From Gammaproteobacteria bacterium (lineage in GTDB: Bacteria > Pseudomonadota > Gammaproteobacteria > Pseudomonadales > Pseudohongiellaceae): 64,000 bases of DNA. Location: positions 124,001 to 188,000 of the forward strand of contig JAJFKE010000047.1 of NCBI GenBank assembly GCA_021773355.1. Direction: 5' to 3'. The notes under the pieces are model-generated. The model searched no databases and was not told where the DNA came from. It saw nothing but the letters and a program-made list of their open reading frames with translations. Both the position numbers and the translations under genes were made by a program. This document shows positions 1 to 7,745 of this stretch, one piece after another; positions within the stretch are counted from its first letter, which is position 1, and each line of letters opens with the position of its first letter.

Positions 1-2474
1 AGGCTATTGTTTTCAGCCAGAATACTCTGCAAATCTATTACGAGACGACCAACTGGTTCTAGCGACTGAATCCGATTCAATAGTTGAATAGCTTCCGAGT
101 CCCCCTCCCCTGTAACCCTATCTGAATTTTGACCCACAACCGACTGCTGCAGCCGCAGCGTGATAATATCGCTTTCCAATTGGTTTCTGTATTCAGCTAT
201 TAAGCGTGCCTCTGTCTCTCGCAAACTTTCCCGCAAAAATATTGCTGCATCAGGGTCTGCGTATCTAGTAAATCCCCCCGCTCGTTCTATCAGGCTAGTA
301 ATAGGTTCATCCTGCCTAATGACGTAAGTTCCTGGTGAATTCACTTCTCCTTGTATAGTTACTGTTTCGACTTCGGTCCAATTCGGCATTTGTCGAATAG
401 TCAATTGGTCAAATGGTTGAAGTTTTAGGCTTCGTTCGCCATTACGCTGATTCTGTAAATCTATGGCCACATGATCTATTACTCTTCCTATAGTTGGTTC
501 CGCATCATACCTTGTAATTTCTGCATACTTGGTTTCTGCGCTTTCAGTCATGCCACCCGCGATATCGATGAAATCCTGAACAGTCAAATCTCTTTGCAGG
601 GGGTATAACCCCGGGAATCGGACGCTCCCGATAATGGAGACTATCTGCGTAGGGTTGCTCGTGTCCGCTTGCGCTCGCAATCGATCTAGTGAATCTTGTA
701 AGAAACTTTCTCTCCCAAGGTTAGCGTTAAATACAATAACTTTATCATTTGCTTGAAGCTCGAACGGGGAAACCGTTTGCAAGGTGTCGGGATTCAATCT
801 ATTAGCTATCATTTCGATCTTCCCCTCGAGATCGATCTGGCGCTCGACCAGTACGTAGTCTATTTCGGTGTTGAACCCCAGACCACCCGAAAAGCGAACC
901 AAATCATCGAGAGTCATTCCCTCGAGCAGCGGATAGTCGCCTGGAAAAAGTACATTACCCTGGATATTAACAACAAGGGGAAGCCGATCAAAAGTTGCCT
1001 GGCTGCGAAGGGTTTGAACTAGCTGTTGTACCTGTTGTTGGCGACTAGCTCTTGCGCCAAAAACTAAAAGCCGATCTCTGGATTGCAGTTCAACATCGGC
1101 ATCTGATCCGGGACTAGTGAAAGCAGCAGCCAGATTTACATTCAAAATTTGCAAATTCCTTTCTGGCTGAACTTCCCGAGCAATCAGGGCGTATTCAAGA
1201 TCTGGATTTGGGAGCATTGCACTGACGTTTGGCAGTATGTCATTAATCCGTATTCCATCGCGCCATTCAAATCCTCCGGGTCTATTTACGTGTCCTTCGA
1301 GCATGACAACACCTTCAACCTGATCGAGGATCGAATAGATTTGAATAACGTCACCGTCTCGCACTTCAAAGGCAAGATCGTCATCCCCAGTGAGATCCAC
1401 ATCAACTAATGTTCGCTCGCCTAGTTCATTAATGCGCTCTATACGAGAGATGCGCGGATAGGCTGTGGAAAGAAAGCCACCACCCAAAGGCAGCACATCC
1501 GCGACAGTTTCCTCCTCTCTCAACTCAAAAATTGCTGGACGTAGAATTTCTCCGGCGATCCCTACGGTGGTTCCTATCGGTGGGATAAAGATAACATCGT
1601 TAGGTTGCAGCCGGACATCACTGCTGGTGTCACCGCGCAGCAAAAGATCATAGAGATCTAACGAGGTAATCTGCTCGCCCTGGCGCATCAGGCGTATGTC
1701 CCGCAATGAACCTACCCGCGTAACTCCACCGCTGGAGAACAGCGCATTGGTCATTGTTGAAAGCGAGCTGACTACATAGGACCCAGGACGAAAGGCTTCT
1801 CCCAATACAAATATCTGGATTGAGCGCAGAGCACCCATCGTCACGTTGACTTGCTGGCCTATCAGGCTACTTGCTACAGTAGTATCGATGAGTTCCCGCA
1901 TATCCTCGAAAGTCAAGCCGGCTACATTTAGTGGACCCACAGCAGGAAATTGCAGAACGCCTTCGCGGGTGACTACGATTTCGTACCGTGCGTTTTGCTG
2001 ACCGTAGAGCTGGATAATGACAGTGTCGTTAGGACCAACGACATAGTTCAAGGGCACCGGAATATTGGTTGCTGGAGCGAAGGTTGTAGGAGTCCCTGCG
2101 AATAATTCATAGCCAAACTGTTGTAAAGGTTCCGAAGTGACCTGTAACTCAACCTCCTCGTCTAACTGACCTATCCCCTGAGCTTGCTGTGCATTCTGCT
2201 GTATAGAATCCTGATCATCCGTCGCACTGACTTCTCTTGGAATTACGGTTACTGCATCTGCTTCTATTTGGCTTTGGTTTTGTATTTGGGCGTTATCGGT
2301 GGCGCCCAGTAGAGCCTCTCTTTGTGAAGGCGTAAGCGCCCTTAAACGTTCTAATTGTTCAGGGGTAATATTAGGTAATTGCGCATGGAGCATTGAAGGA
2401 GTTGCTATGCAGACTAAGAATAGTCCGGCAATTATTTTGCGGATAATAGAAATTCGTAGTTGCTGCGTTTTCAT
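1..2474 (-). CDS. Multi-SLBB polysaccharide export protein (Wza/KpsD-like), partial at left edge
   Basis: Translating the minus strand from the ATG at 2474 gives at least 824 codons without a stop; the C-terminus lies beyond position 1. The N-terminus is a signal peptide (hydrophobic stretch about residues 12-30, likely cut near LHA-QLP) without a convincing lipobox, unlike lipidated Wza. A polysaccharide-export (PES) segment near residue 140 (NYVVGPNDTVII) is followed by about six SLBB-type repeats, recognisable by G-x-V-x-x-P-G-x-Y cores such as GEAFRPGSY, GHVNRPGGF, GNVLFPGDY, GSVRFPGLY and GEVNSPGTY. Family knowledge: such proteins form the periplasmic/outer-membrane channel for capsule or exopolysaccharide export. 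An AGAAG lies just upstream of the start. It is the third gene after an ops element, rfaH-like and MarR-like genes, so the locus beyond the left edge is probably an EPS cluster. Confidence 0.88.
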   Translation of the reverse strand, partial: MKTQQLRISIIRKIIAGLFLVCIATPSMLHAQLPNITPEQLERLRALTPSQREALLGATDNAQIQNQSQIEADAVTVIPREVSATDDQDSIQQNAQQAQGIGQLDEEVELQVTSEPLQQFGYELFAGTPTTFAPATNIPVPLNYVVGPNDTVIIQLYGQQNARYEIVVTREGVLQFPAVGPLNVAGLTFEDMRELIDTTVASSLIGQQVNVTMGALRSIQIFVLGEAFRPGSYVVSSLSTMTNALFSSGGVTRVGSLRDIRLMRQGEQITSLDLYDLLLRGDTSSDVRLQPNDVIFIPPIGTTVGIAGEILRPAIFELREEETVADVLPLGGGFLSTAYPRISRIERINELGERTLVDVDLTGDDDLAFEVRDGDVIQIYSILDQVEGVVMLEGHVNRPGGFEWRDGIRINDILPNVSAMLPNPDLEYALIAREVQPERNLQILNVNLAAAFTSPGSDADVELQSRDRLLVFGARASRQQQVQQLVQTLRSQATFDRLPLVVNIQGNVLFPGDYPLLEGMTLDDLVRFSGGLGFNTEIDYVLVERQIDLEGKIEMIANRLNPDTLQTVSPFELQANDKVIVFNANLGRESFLQDSLDRLRAQADTSNPTQIVSIIGSVRFPGLYPLQRDLTVQDFIDIAGGMTESAETKYAEITRYDAEPTIGRVIDHVAIDLQNQRNGERSLKLQPFDQLTIRQMPNWTEVETVTIQGEVNSPGTYVIRQDEPITSLIERAGGFTRYADPDAAIFLRESLRETEARLIAEYRNQLESDIITLRLQQSVVGQNSDRVTGEGDSEAIQLLNRIQSLEPVGRLVIDLQSILAENNS

Positions 2475-2612
2475 TGGTTACTTCTGGATTTTTATTTCAA
2501 TAATCTTTTTTACGTTCACAATGACTGTGTTCTCGATTTATTTCTCATCAGTCGTCTTGTCTTTGTTGTTGCCATGGTTAATGAGTGAACGCCAGTAGCT
2601 AATGGGCTGCAA

Positions 2613-2623
2613 ATATTACCGCC
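2613..2623 (-). promoter_or_regulatory. Degenerate ops-like sequence in the leader of the export gene
   Basis: The minus strand reads GGCGGTAATAT, which matches the ops core GGCGGTAGNNT except for A in place of the G after GGCGGTA. It lies about 140 nt upstream of the export-protein start and downstream of the MarR-type gene. It could be a second RfaH recruitment site within the same operon or a chance match. A 7-bp inverted repeat (GATATTT/AAATATC) at 2654-2675, just after the MarR stop, sits between the gene and this site. Confidence 0.25.
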
Positions 2624-2680
2624 TTTAACCGCTTAATTCTACGTACATTTTTTGATATTTCTGCGGCAAAATATCACCTA

Positions 2681-2995
2681 TTACTCAGCTTCACGTTGCA
2701 GAACTCTAATCTGCTGTTTGATTTCCTCATATTCCTGCATTTTCCGTTTCAGGAATCTGACGGTAACCCTCGCCTTCTCTTCGGCTCCTGAAGGCGTCAA
2801 CAAATAAAAGTAGCCGACTTTGTTCGGGTTCTGACTAAAATTCTTCGCCTTCACCCAGCCCTTGTCTTTTAAGGCTTTCAGGCAATAGTTGATCTTACCC
2901 AAACTTATCCCCATCTGACGCGACAGCTCACGCTGCGATTGCGCGGGGTTTTCGTCTATCGATTTTAGTAATTTATAAGTGATTTCGTCTTGCAT
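2681..2995 (-). CDS. MarR family EPS-associated transcriptional regulator
   Basis: A 104-residue protein, taking the ATG at 2995 (sequence [16 protein letters not shown]); the reading frame stays open further upstream, but the extra 50 residues overlap the rfaH-like gene and look unlike a protein N-terminus. A winged helix-turn-helix spans about residues 15-75 ([18 protein letters not shown] is the recognition region; [12 protein letters not shown] is the wing), followed by a charged helix (residues 80-104) likely for dimerisation. This matches the small MarR-like regulators found in exopolysaccharide loci of gamma- and betaproteobacteria. It lies between the RfaH-like gene and the export gene in the same direction. 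Its ligand and DNA site are unknown; the paired dyads at 3824-3865 are candidates. Confidence 0.82.
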   Translation of the reverse strand: MQDEITYKLLKSIDENPAQSQRELSRQMGISLGKINYCLKALKDKGWVKAKNFSQNPNKVGYFYLLTPSGAEEKARVTVRFLKRKMQEYEEIKQQIRVLQREAE

Positions 2996-3080
2996 AGCTG
3001 GAAACTCCCGGCGTTCTTGGCGGGTCCGATTATCGAGATTGTAAAAGTGATGATTTCTTAAAGAATAGTACGGGTGTGCT

Positions 3081-3614
3081 TTACGCGAACTGCGGAACTT
3101 GCAAATCTTGCTTCGAAAGCGTGGTTTGAGTCTGTTTCCCAACAATGTTTAGTAGCACCGCAACGCGATCAGCGCTTTTCGAAGCCTGAAAAATACAACG
3201 ATATCCAGCAAACGGCCCTTGCTCAATCTCAACAATATCTCCCGACTTCCACGTTTTCTGAGTAACTTCCTGTAAATGCTCAGAATTTTCATTCTCCTTT
3301 AGCGCGGCAATCAGTCTGGGTGGCACCTCCTTGGGCACGCCGCCAAACCTAACCAATGCCGAGACACCTCGGGTAGAGCGCAATGGTGCCCAATTATCAG
3401 ACTCCAGGTTGAATTTAAGGAAAATATAGCGAGGGAAAAAAGGCTCAATAAGCAATACCAATTTGCCATTGCGACGCTTCGTTACCGCTATAGTAGGGCA
3501 GTAAGCTTCAAAATTCTGACGTGCCAGATTTTCTACAGCGATACCCTCTTGCCGAGGTTTGGTATAGAGAACAAACCAGGCGCAATTGTTGTTTTGAGAA
3601 AAAATTTCTTTCAT
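3081..3614 (-). CDS. rfaH: RfaH-type transcription antiterminator (NusG paralogue)
   Basis: A 177-residue protein with an N-terminal NGN domain ([13 protein letters not shown] at 12-24, EPFFPRYIF at 57-65, [13 protein letters not shown] at 80-92) and a C-terminal KOW domain (about 123-172). Family knowledge: RfaH binds RNA polymerase paused at ops, suppresses termination in long polysaccharide operons and recruits ribosomes after its C-terminal domain refolds. The residues corresponding to E. coli Glu48 and Arg138, which hold the domains in the autoinhibited state, appear conserved (E57 in EPFFP, R150 in ADRVAVLLN). The gene is the first of the operon behind the ops site at 3719-3730, so it may promote its own transcription. 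In enterobacteria rfaH is unlinked to its targets. The 5' end of the next gene lies 85 nt further on. Confidence 0.88.
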   Translation of the reverse strand: MKEIFSQNNNCAWFVLYTKPRQEGIAVENLARQNFEAYCPTIAVTKRRNGKLVLLIEPFFPRYIFLKFNLESDNWAPLRSTRGVSALVRFGGVPKEVPPRLIAALKENENSEHLQEVTQKTWKSGDIVEIEQGPFAGYRCIFQASKSADRVAVLLNIVGKQTQTTLSKQDLQVPQFA

Positions 3615-3718
3615 ATTCTTATAAATATCAATTAGATATTGAACTTTTTTCTTGCTGCTTATAAAAGGTTTAAGTTAATTCTAACAATAGACACTCAGAT
3701 AGATTTCTTGCTTTTAGA

Positions 3719-3730
3719 CACGCTACCGCC
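3719..3730 (-). promoter_or_regulatory. ops element (RfaH recruitment site)
   Basis: The minus strand reads GGCGGTAGCGTG, identical to the 3' end of the E. coli JUMPstart/ops sequence (core GGCGGTAGNNT). It lies 105 nt upstream of the rfaH-like start and about 70 nt downstream of the best candidate promoter, the arrangement known for RfaH-controlled operons. The rest of the 39-bp JUMPstart is not well conserved. Because an RfaH homologue is the next gene, the match is unlikely to be chance. Confidence 0.8.
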
Positions 3731-3803
3731 AATAAAGCCCACGTTAGAGTGCGCCTTTCTCTTCAGCTTTCCTTATAAACAGACTTGGGAAAACGGGAGT
3801 TTG

Positions 3804-3831
3804 AGTGTACCCTTCTGAGTCATTTGTTCAA
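3804..3831 (-). promoter_or_regulatory. Candidate sigma-70 promoter of the EPS operon
   Basis: On the minus strand TTGAAC (3831-3826) is followed after 16 nt by TACACT (3809-3804), giving a predicted start near 3797. The -35 box is embedded in the first dyad (3824-3841), so a protein bound there would block RNA polymerase. The transcript would carry an approximately 180-nt leader that contains the ops site. No -10 closer to rfaH scored better by eye. Confidence 0.45.
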
Positions 3832-3841
3832 GACTTGAACG
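3824..3841. promoter_or_regulatory. Operator-like dyad, copy 1
   Basis: TTGTTCAAGACTTGAACG contains the perfect inverted repeat GTTCAA-GAC-TTGAAC (3826-3840). It overlaps the -35 box of the minus-strand EPS promoter. A second copy follows 24 bp away. The size and symmetry suit a winged-helix MarR dimer, possibly the regulator at 2681-2995; this is inference. Confidence 0.6.
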
Positions 3842-3847
3842 CAGTTT

Positions 3848-3865
3848 TTGTTCAATTACTGAACG
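3848..3865. promoter_or_regulatory. Operator-like dyad, copy 2
   Basis: TTGTTCAATTACTGAACG shares TTGTTCA...TGAACG with copy 1 and has the inverted repeat GTTCA-N5-TGAAC. The centre-to-centre distance of 24 bp is a little over two helical turns. It lies about 60 bp upstream of the probable ugd start of transcription, so one regulator could act on both divergent units. Confidence 0.58.
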
Positions 3866-3915
3866 ACAGCTCTAATCATGACTCGGCAAGCCCATGATTT
3901 GTTATGGTCTATCTT

Positions 3916-3921
3916 TATAAT
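3916..3921 (+). promoter_or_regulatory. -10 box of the ugd promoter (candidate)
   Basis: A perfect TATAAT lies 47 nt upstream of the ugd start codon. The -35 region is weak (ATGATT at 3894-3899 with 16-nt spacing), which could mean activation by a regulator, possibly through the dyads just upstream. Confidence 0.4.
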
Positions 3922-3968
3922 GCCCGCTCAAAGCTTATTACAAATTCTCAGAAATTGGACTTAACTGC

Positions 3969-5306
3969 ATGAAAATAACTATCTTTGGATCAGGCTATGT
4001 AGGCTTGGTGACCGGAGCGTGCTTATCAGAATCGGGACACCAGGTTCTTTGCATGGACGTGGACAAGGCTAAAATCGAAGGTCTCAACCGTGGCGATATA
4101 CCAATCTACGAGCCTGGTTTGAAAGAGTTAGTTATATCCAATAGCAAATCAGGAGATTTATTATTTTCAAGCGATACTGAAAAAGCTATAAAATTTAGTC
4201 AGTTACAAGTAATAGCTGTAGGAACACCAGCAGATGAAGATGGATCAGCAGACTTAAGTCATGTACTTAATGTAGCCGCTAACATAGGCAAATACATGGA
4301 CGAGCCTAAAACGGTGGTGACTAAGTCGACGGTTCCTGTTGGTACCTCGGATAAGGTAAGAAGGTCCATTCAGATAGAATTAGAGAAACGTGGCCTGTGC
4401 CTGGACGTGGCAGTTGCCTCTAATCCAGAATTTCTGAAGGAAGGAGCCGCAATAGCTGATTTTATGAAGCCGGATCGCATTATCGTTGGCAGTGATTCGA
4501 GTAGAGTCAGAAAAGTGCTAAGGGAGCTGTATGCCCCCTTTAATCGCAACTCTGATCGCATGATCTACATGGACATTCGTTCTGCGGAGCTGACAAAGTA
4601 CGCGGCCAATGCCATGCTCGCCACGAAGATCAGCTTTATTAATGAAATTGCCAACTTAGCTGAAACCCTTGGTGCCGATATAGAGCAAGTTCGTCTCGGG
4701 ATTGGCTCTGATCCTCGCATTGGCTACCAATTCATCTACCCAGGCTGCGGTTATGGTGGATCCTGCTTTCCTAAAGATGTACGGGCGCTTGCTAAAACAG
4801 CGGATGACAATGGCTACAGCATGGCCTTATTAGATGCAGTGGAAAAAACTAACAACCGTCAAAAAACACGACTATTTTCCATGGTTAATCAACACTTTAA
4901 AGATGATGTCAAAGGCAAGACCTTCGCTATATGGGGCCTGTCATTCAAGCCTAAGACTGACGATATGCGGGAAGCGCCCAGCCGTGTATTAATGCAAGCG
5001 CTATGGGACTCTGGAGCCAGTGTCAAAGCCCACGATCCGGAGGCTATGGGCGAAACCGCGCGCATCTACCCTGATCAGAACTTGCTAGAACTGGTGAGTT
5101 CCCGAGATGAGGCATTGCTGGACGCTGACGCCCTAATCATCTGCACCGAATGGCAACACTTCCGCGCACCGGATTTCGAACACATCAAGACAACTCTTAA
5201 AAATCCAGTCATCTTCGACGGTCGAAACCTCTACGATCCTGAGCAAATGGCGCAAATCGGTATCACTTACTATGCTATAGGGAGAGGAGCCTCTGTTAAT
5301 AGATAA
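3969..5306 (+). CDS. ugd: UDP-glucose 6-dehydrogenase
   Basis: A 445-residue protein oxidising UDP-glucose to UDP-glucuronate with two NAD+, a precursor for acidic exopolysaccharides. The NAD-binding Rossmann motif is [10 protein letters not shown] (7-16); the central dimerisation region holds [10 protein letters not shown]; the catalytic cysteine is C266 in [12 protein letters not shown]; the C-terminal UDP-binding domain contains [16 protein letters not shown]. The length matches the family. The ATG at 3969 has little Shine-Dalgarno complementarity, but homologues begin [12 protein letters not shown]. It is divergent from the EPS operon across a regulatory intergenic region, which supports a role in that pathway. 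Confidence 0.96.
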   Translation: MKITIFGSGYVGLVTGACLSESGHQVLCMDVDKAKIEGLNRGDIPIYEPGLKELVISNSKSGDLLFSSDTEKAIKFSQLQVIAVGTPADEDGSADLSHVLNVAANIGKYMDEPKTVVTKSTVPVGTSDKVRRSIQIELEKRGLCLDVAVASNPEFLKEGAAIADFMKPDRIIVGSDSSRVRKVLRELYAPFNRNSDRMIYMDIRSAELTKYAANAMLATKISFINEIANLAETLGADIEQVRLGIGSDPRIGYQFIYPGCGYGGSCFPKDVRALAKTADDNGYSMALLDAVEKTNNRQKTRLFSMVNQHFKDDVKGKTFAIWGLSFKPKTDDMREAPSRVLMQALWDSGASVKAHDPEAMGETARIYPDQNLLELVSSRDEALLDADALIICTEWQHFRAPDFEHIKTTLKNPVIFDGRNLYDPEQMAQIGITYYAIGRGASVNR

Positions 5307-5318
5307 GGCGAATAATTC

Positions 5319-5582
5319 ATGGGCAGGCGCGGAGAACATGGAAAACTTGCTCTCAAAATACTTACAGGGAATGCAGATAGAAACATTCCATTCAACGACT
5401 TGTGCAATTTATTAAAACAGCAAGGGTTCTCGGAATCTATCAGGGGGAGTCATCATATTTTTCGAAAAAAAGGCATAGCCGAGAAGATTAATTTGCAGCG
5501 CGACGGGCATCAGGCTAAGCCTTATCAAGTAAGACAAATTCGTTTTTTGCTTGTAAAATATGGCACCTCAGGAGCCTTCTAA
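5319..5582 (+). CDS. hicA: HicA family mRNA interferase toxin
   Basis: An 87-residue protein with a double-stranded RNA-binding-like fold signature: FNDLCNLLKQQGF followed by RGSHHIFRK, where H45 in the G-S-H motif is the expected catalytic histidine. Family knowledge: HicA cleaves mRNA independently of the ribosome unless bound by HicB. The start has AAGGCG upstream, 12 nt after ugd stops. Its stop overlaps the hicB start by one base, giving translational coupling. It is slightly longer at the N-terminus than the common 58-80 residue HicA proteins. Confidence 0.85.
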   Translation: MGRRGEHGKLALKILTGNADRNIPFNDLCNLLKQQGFSESIRGSHHIFRKKGIAEKINLQRDGHQAKPYQVRQIRFLLVKYGTSGAF

Positions 5583-5794
5583 TGCTTAAGTACGAAACCA
5601 CTATCTATTGGAGCCAAGAGGACAACTGCTATGTCGCCAAGGCTAATGAGCTTCCTGGATGCATGGCTCACGGCAATTCTTATGAATCAGCGCTACAGAA
5701 CGTGAAAGACGCTATCCAGCTATGGATCGATACTGCAAATGAATGTGGTGATCCAATTCCCGAACCCAAAATTCACGGCCTGCCCCACTCCTAA
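5582..5794 (+). CDS. hicB: HicB family antitoxin, short form
   Basis: A 70-residue protein with the partial RNase H-like HicB fold: YETTIYWSQEDNCYVAKANELPGCMAHG, then an amphipathic helix (YESALQNVKDAIQLWIDTA). It lacks the C-terminal DNA-binding (HTH or RHH) domain of long HicB proteins, so it may neutralise HicA without repressing transcription by itself. Its ATG overlaps the hicA stop. Toxin-first order is normal for hicAB. Confidence 0.85.
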   Translation: MLKYETTIYWSQEDNCYVAKANELPGCMAHGNSYESALQNVKDAIQLWIDTANECGDPIPEPKIHGLPHS

Positions 5795-5835
5795 AATCGG
5801 TAGAACGTCGACTCGCTTCCTCCGCACACGCTTAT

Positions 5836-5847
5836 ATTGTCAACAAT
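5836..5847. promoter_or_regulatory. GntR-type operator-like site 1
   Basis: ATTGTCAACAAT has inverted arms ATTGT/ACAAT. It resembles the TTGT-centre-ACAA type of site bound by FadR/FCD GntR regulators of propionate genes. It lies 70 bp upstream of the regulator start and recurs in inverted form at 5898. Confidence 0.5.
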
Positions 5848-5897
5848 TAAATTGATTACCGTAGATATATACCGCATAATCGCTTCTTTCATTGAAC

Positions 5898-5909
5898 ATT
5901 GTTGACATA
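5898..5909. promoter_or_regulatory. GntR-type operator-like site 2
   Basis: ATTGTTGACATA is the reverse complement of site 1 in 10 of 12 positions. It ends 8 bp before the GntR start codon, a position expected for autorepression. Confidence 0.45.
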
Positions 5910-5916
5910 TTTACTC

Positions 5917-6585
5917 ATGGAAGCCGAAGTACTCTCAAAGCCCTCTACTTTAGCCGATACGGTCTTCGACCAAATCCGCACAGCTATCGTCAAAGGCGAG
6001 CTCGCTCCTGGCTCGAAAGTCAACGAACCCCAACTCAGCAGACAATACGGCATTAGCCGTGGTCCGTTGCGCGAAGCTATACGGCGGCTTGAGGGCTGCA
6101 AATTAGTGGAGATCACGCCCAATGTCGGTGCTAAGGTTGTCTCTCTAAATATTGAGCAAGCCATTGAAATATATGAAATTAGAGAGTCTCTCGAGGGACT
6201 GGCCTGTCGCCTGGCCGCGAGCCGCGCTACTGCGGAGGATTGCCTGAAACTGCGCCAATTGCTGGCGAATCATGAGAAGCAGATAGAGTCGGAGAATGGT
6301 CGCCTGTACTACCAGAAGGAAGGCGATCTGGATTTTCATTACCTGATTGTGCAACTCAGCGGAAACACACGTCTTTTCAACTTCTTATGTGGTGAGCTAT
6401 ACCATCTACTGCGCCTGTATCGTGTGCAGACCAGCAGCGGCCCTTCGCGGCCGGAACAGGCTTTTAAAGAACACCACCAGATTGTTGACGCGCTGGAGAA
6501 TCGAGACGAAGAACTCGCCGAGATGTTGATGAAGAGACATATTGCAGGCGCCAGAAAGACACTAATAAATCAATTAAATCAGTAA
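5917..6585 (+). CDS. GntR family regulator with FCD domain, probable prp regulator
   Basis: A 222-residue protein from the ATG at 5917; a TTG at 5899 would add six residues but lies inside an operator-like repeat. The N-terminal winged helix has the GntR signature (LSRQYGISRGPLREAIRRLEG, first 20 residues sufficient: LSRQYGISRGPLREAIRRLE). The C-terminal all-helical FCD domain (about 80-215) includes IYEIRESLEGLACRLAA and DLDFHYLIVQLSGN, with the metal/ligand-pocket aspartate and histidines (D-x-x-F-H, EHHQIVDAL, KRHI). It is 38 bp upstream of prpB in the same direction. Family knowledge plus context suggest control of the methylcitrate cycle, probably responding to a pathway intermediate. 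Confidence 0.8.
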   Translation: MEAEVLSKPSTLADTVFDQIRTAIVKGELAPGSKVNEPQLSRQYGISRGPLREAIRRLEGCKLVEITPNVGAKVVSLNIEQAIEIYEIRESLEGLACRLAASRATAEDCLKLRQLLANHEKQIESENGRLYYQKEGDLDFHYLIVQLSGNTRLFNFLCGELYHLLRLYRVQTSSGPSRPEQAFKEHHQIVDALENRDEELAEMLMKRHIAGARKTLINQLNQ

Positions 6586-6623
6586 ATTAGAAGTCCAAGC
6601 ACACTTAGTTTAAGGAGTACGTT

Positions 6624-7508
6624 ATGAGCTCACTTACTGCCGGCGCAAGGTTTCGTAAGGCGCTTGAAGAGAACCATCCCTTGCAAGTTGTCGGCACGAT
6701 CAACGCCTATTGCGCGATGTTGGCCGAAGATTCCGGACATAAGGCCATCTACCTTTCCGGGGGCGGCGTCGCAAATGCATCCTATGGTCTGCCGGATCTG
6801 GGTATTACCAGCCTGAATGACGTTATTCTGGATGTTGAGCGCATCAGCAATGCCACTGAAATTCCCCTGTTGGTGGATATAGATACCGGCTGGGGGGGCG
6901 CATTCAATATCGCCCGTACTATCAAGGCCATGGAGCGTGCGGGCGCCGCCGCTGTGCATATAGAGGACCAAGTCTCGCAGAAGCGTTGCGGGCATAGGCC
7001 GAATAAGGCCATCGTGAGCCAGCAAGAGATGGTTGATCGGGTAAGGGCCGCCGTTGATGCGAAGACTGACGCCGATTTCGTGGTTATGGCCAGAACTGAC
7101 GCCCTCGCTGTTGAGGGCATGGATGCCGCTATCGAACGCGCCGTTGCCTGTGTGGAAGCCGGTGCTGACGCTATCTTCCCGGAGGCTATACTGGAATTGG
7201 ATCAATATCGTCAATTCGTGGAAGCGGTGAAAGTACCGGTGCTGGCGAATATTACGGAATTTGGGGCAACTCCCCTTTTTAACTGTAAGGAATTGGCCAA
7301 ATCTGGCGTAGCCATGGTGCTGTATCCCTTAAGTGCATTCCGGGCTATGAGCAAGGCCGCCCTGGATGTGTATCAAACCATTGCTATCAATGGGGATCAG
7401 ACTGCCTGTCTGGACAAGATGCAGCCCAGAATGGAGCTGTACGAGGTACTCGGCTACCATGCCTATGAGCAGAAGTTAGATGCCTTGTTTCAGAGTGAAA
7501 AAGAATAG
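6624..7508 (+). CDS. prpB: 2-methylisocitrate lyase
   Basis: A 294-residue isocitrate-lyase-superfamily enzyme splitting 2-methylisocitrate into pyruvate and succinate, the last step of the methylcitrate cycle. Visible motifs are the phosphate/metal region [10 protein letters not shown] (83-92), the HIEDQ strand and the catalytic loop KRCGHRP with C122 as general acid. Length matches the family (E. coli 296). A good Shine-Dalgarno (AAGGAG) precedes the ATG. It follows the GntR regulator. Confidence 0.95.
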   Translation: MSSLTAGARFRKALEENHPLQVVGTINAYCAMLAEDSGHKAIYLSGGGVANASYGLPDLGITSLNDVILDVERISNATEIPLLVDIDTGWGGAFNIARTIKAMERAGAAAVHIEDQVSQKRCGHRPNKAIVSQQEMVDRVRAAVDAKTDADFVVMARTDALAVEGMDAAIERAVACVEAGADAIFPEAILELDQYRQFVEAVKVPVLANITEFGATPLFNCKELAKSGVAMVLYPLSAFRAMSKAALDVYQTIAINGDQTACLDKMQPRMELYEVLGYHAYEQKLDALFQSEKE

Positions 7509-7745
7509 ATTAATGTATTAGTTTCAATAAGTAATACCACTTAATTAACTTTATACATCGCAATTGCTTGTCGCTGCAGATAACAGGCGAAAGGAGCTGC
7601 TCAGAGCACTAATCAAAGATTGATAGTGAGACTAACAAGCCCCTGGGGGACAATTGATTAACTAATCATGCAATAACACTGACCGAAGATCTTCTTAATC
7701 GGCATTAAACAAGAACATAGAATTTACCTGGAATGGAGAACAAAC

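Noticed and set aside
753-1653. Several plus-strand frames inside the polysaccharide export gene
   Set aside because: They are antisense to the clear multi-SLBB reading frame on the minus strand.
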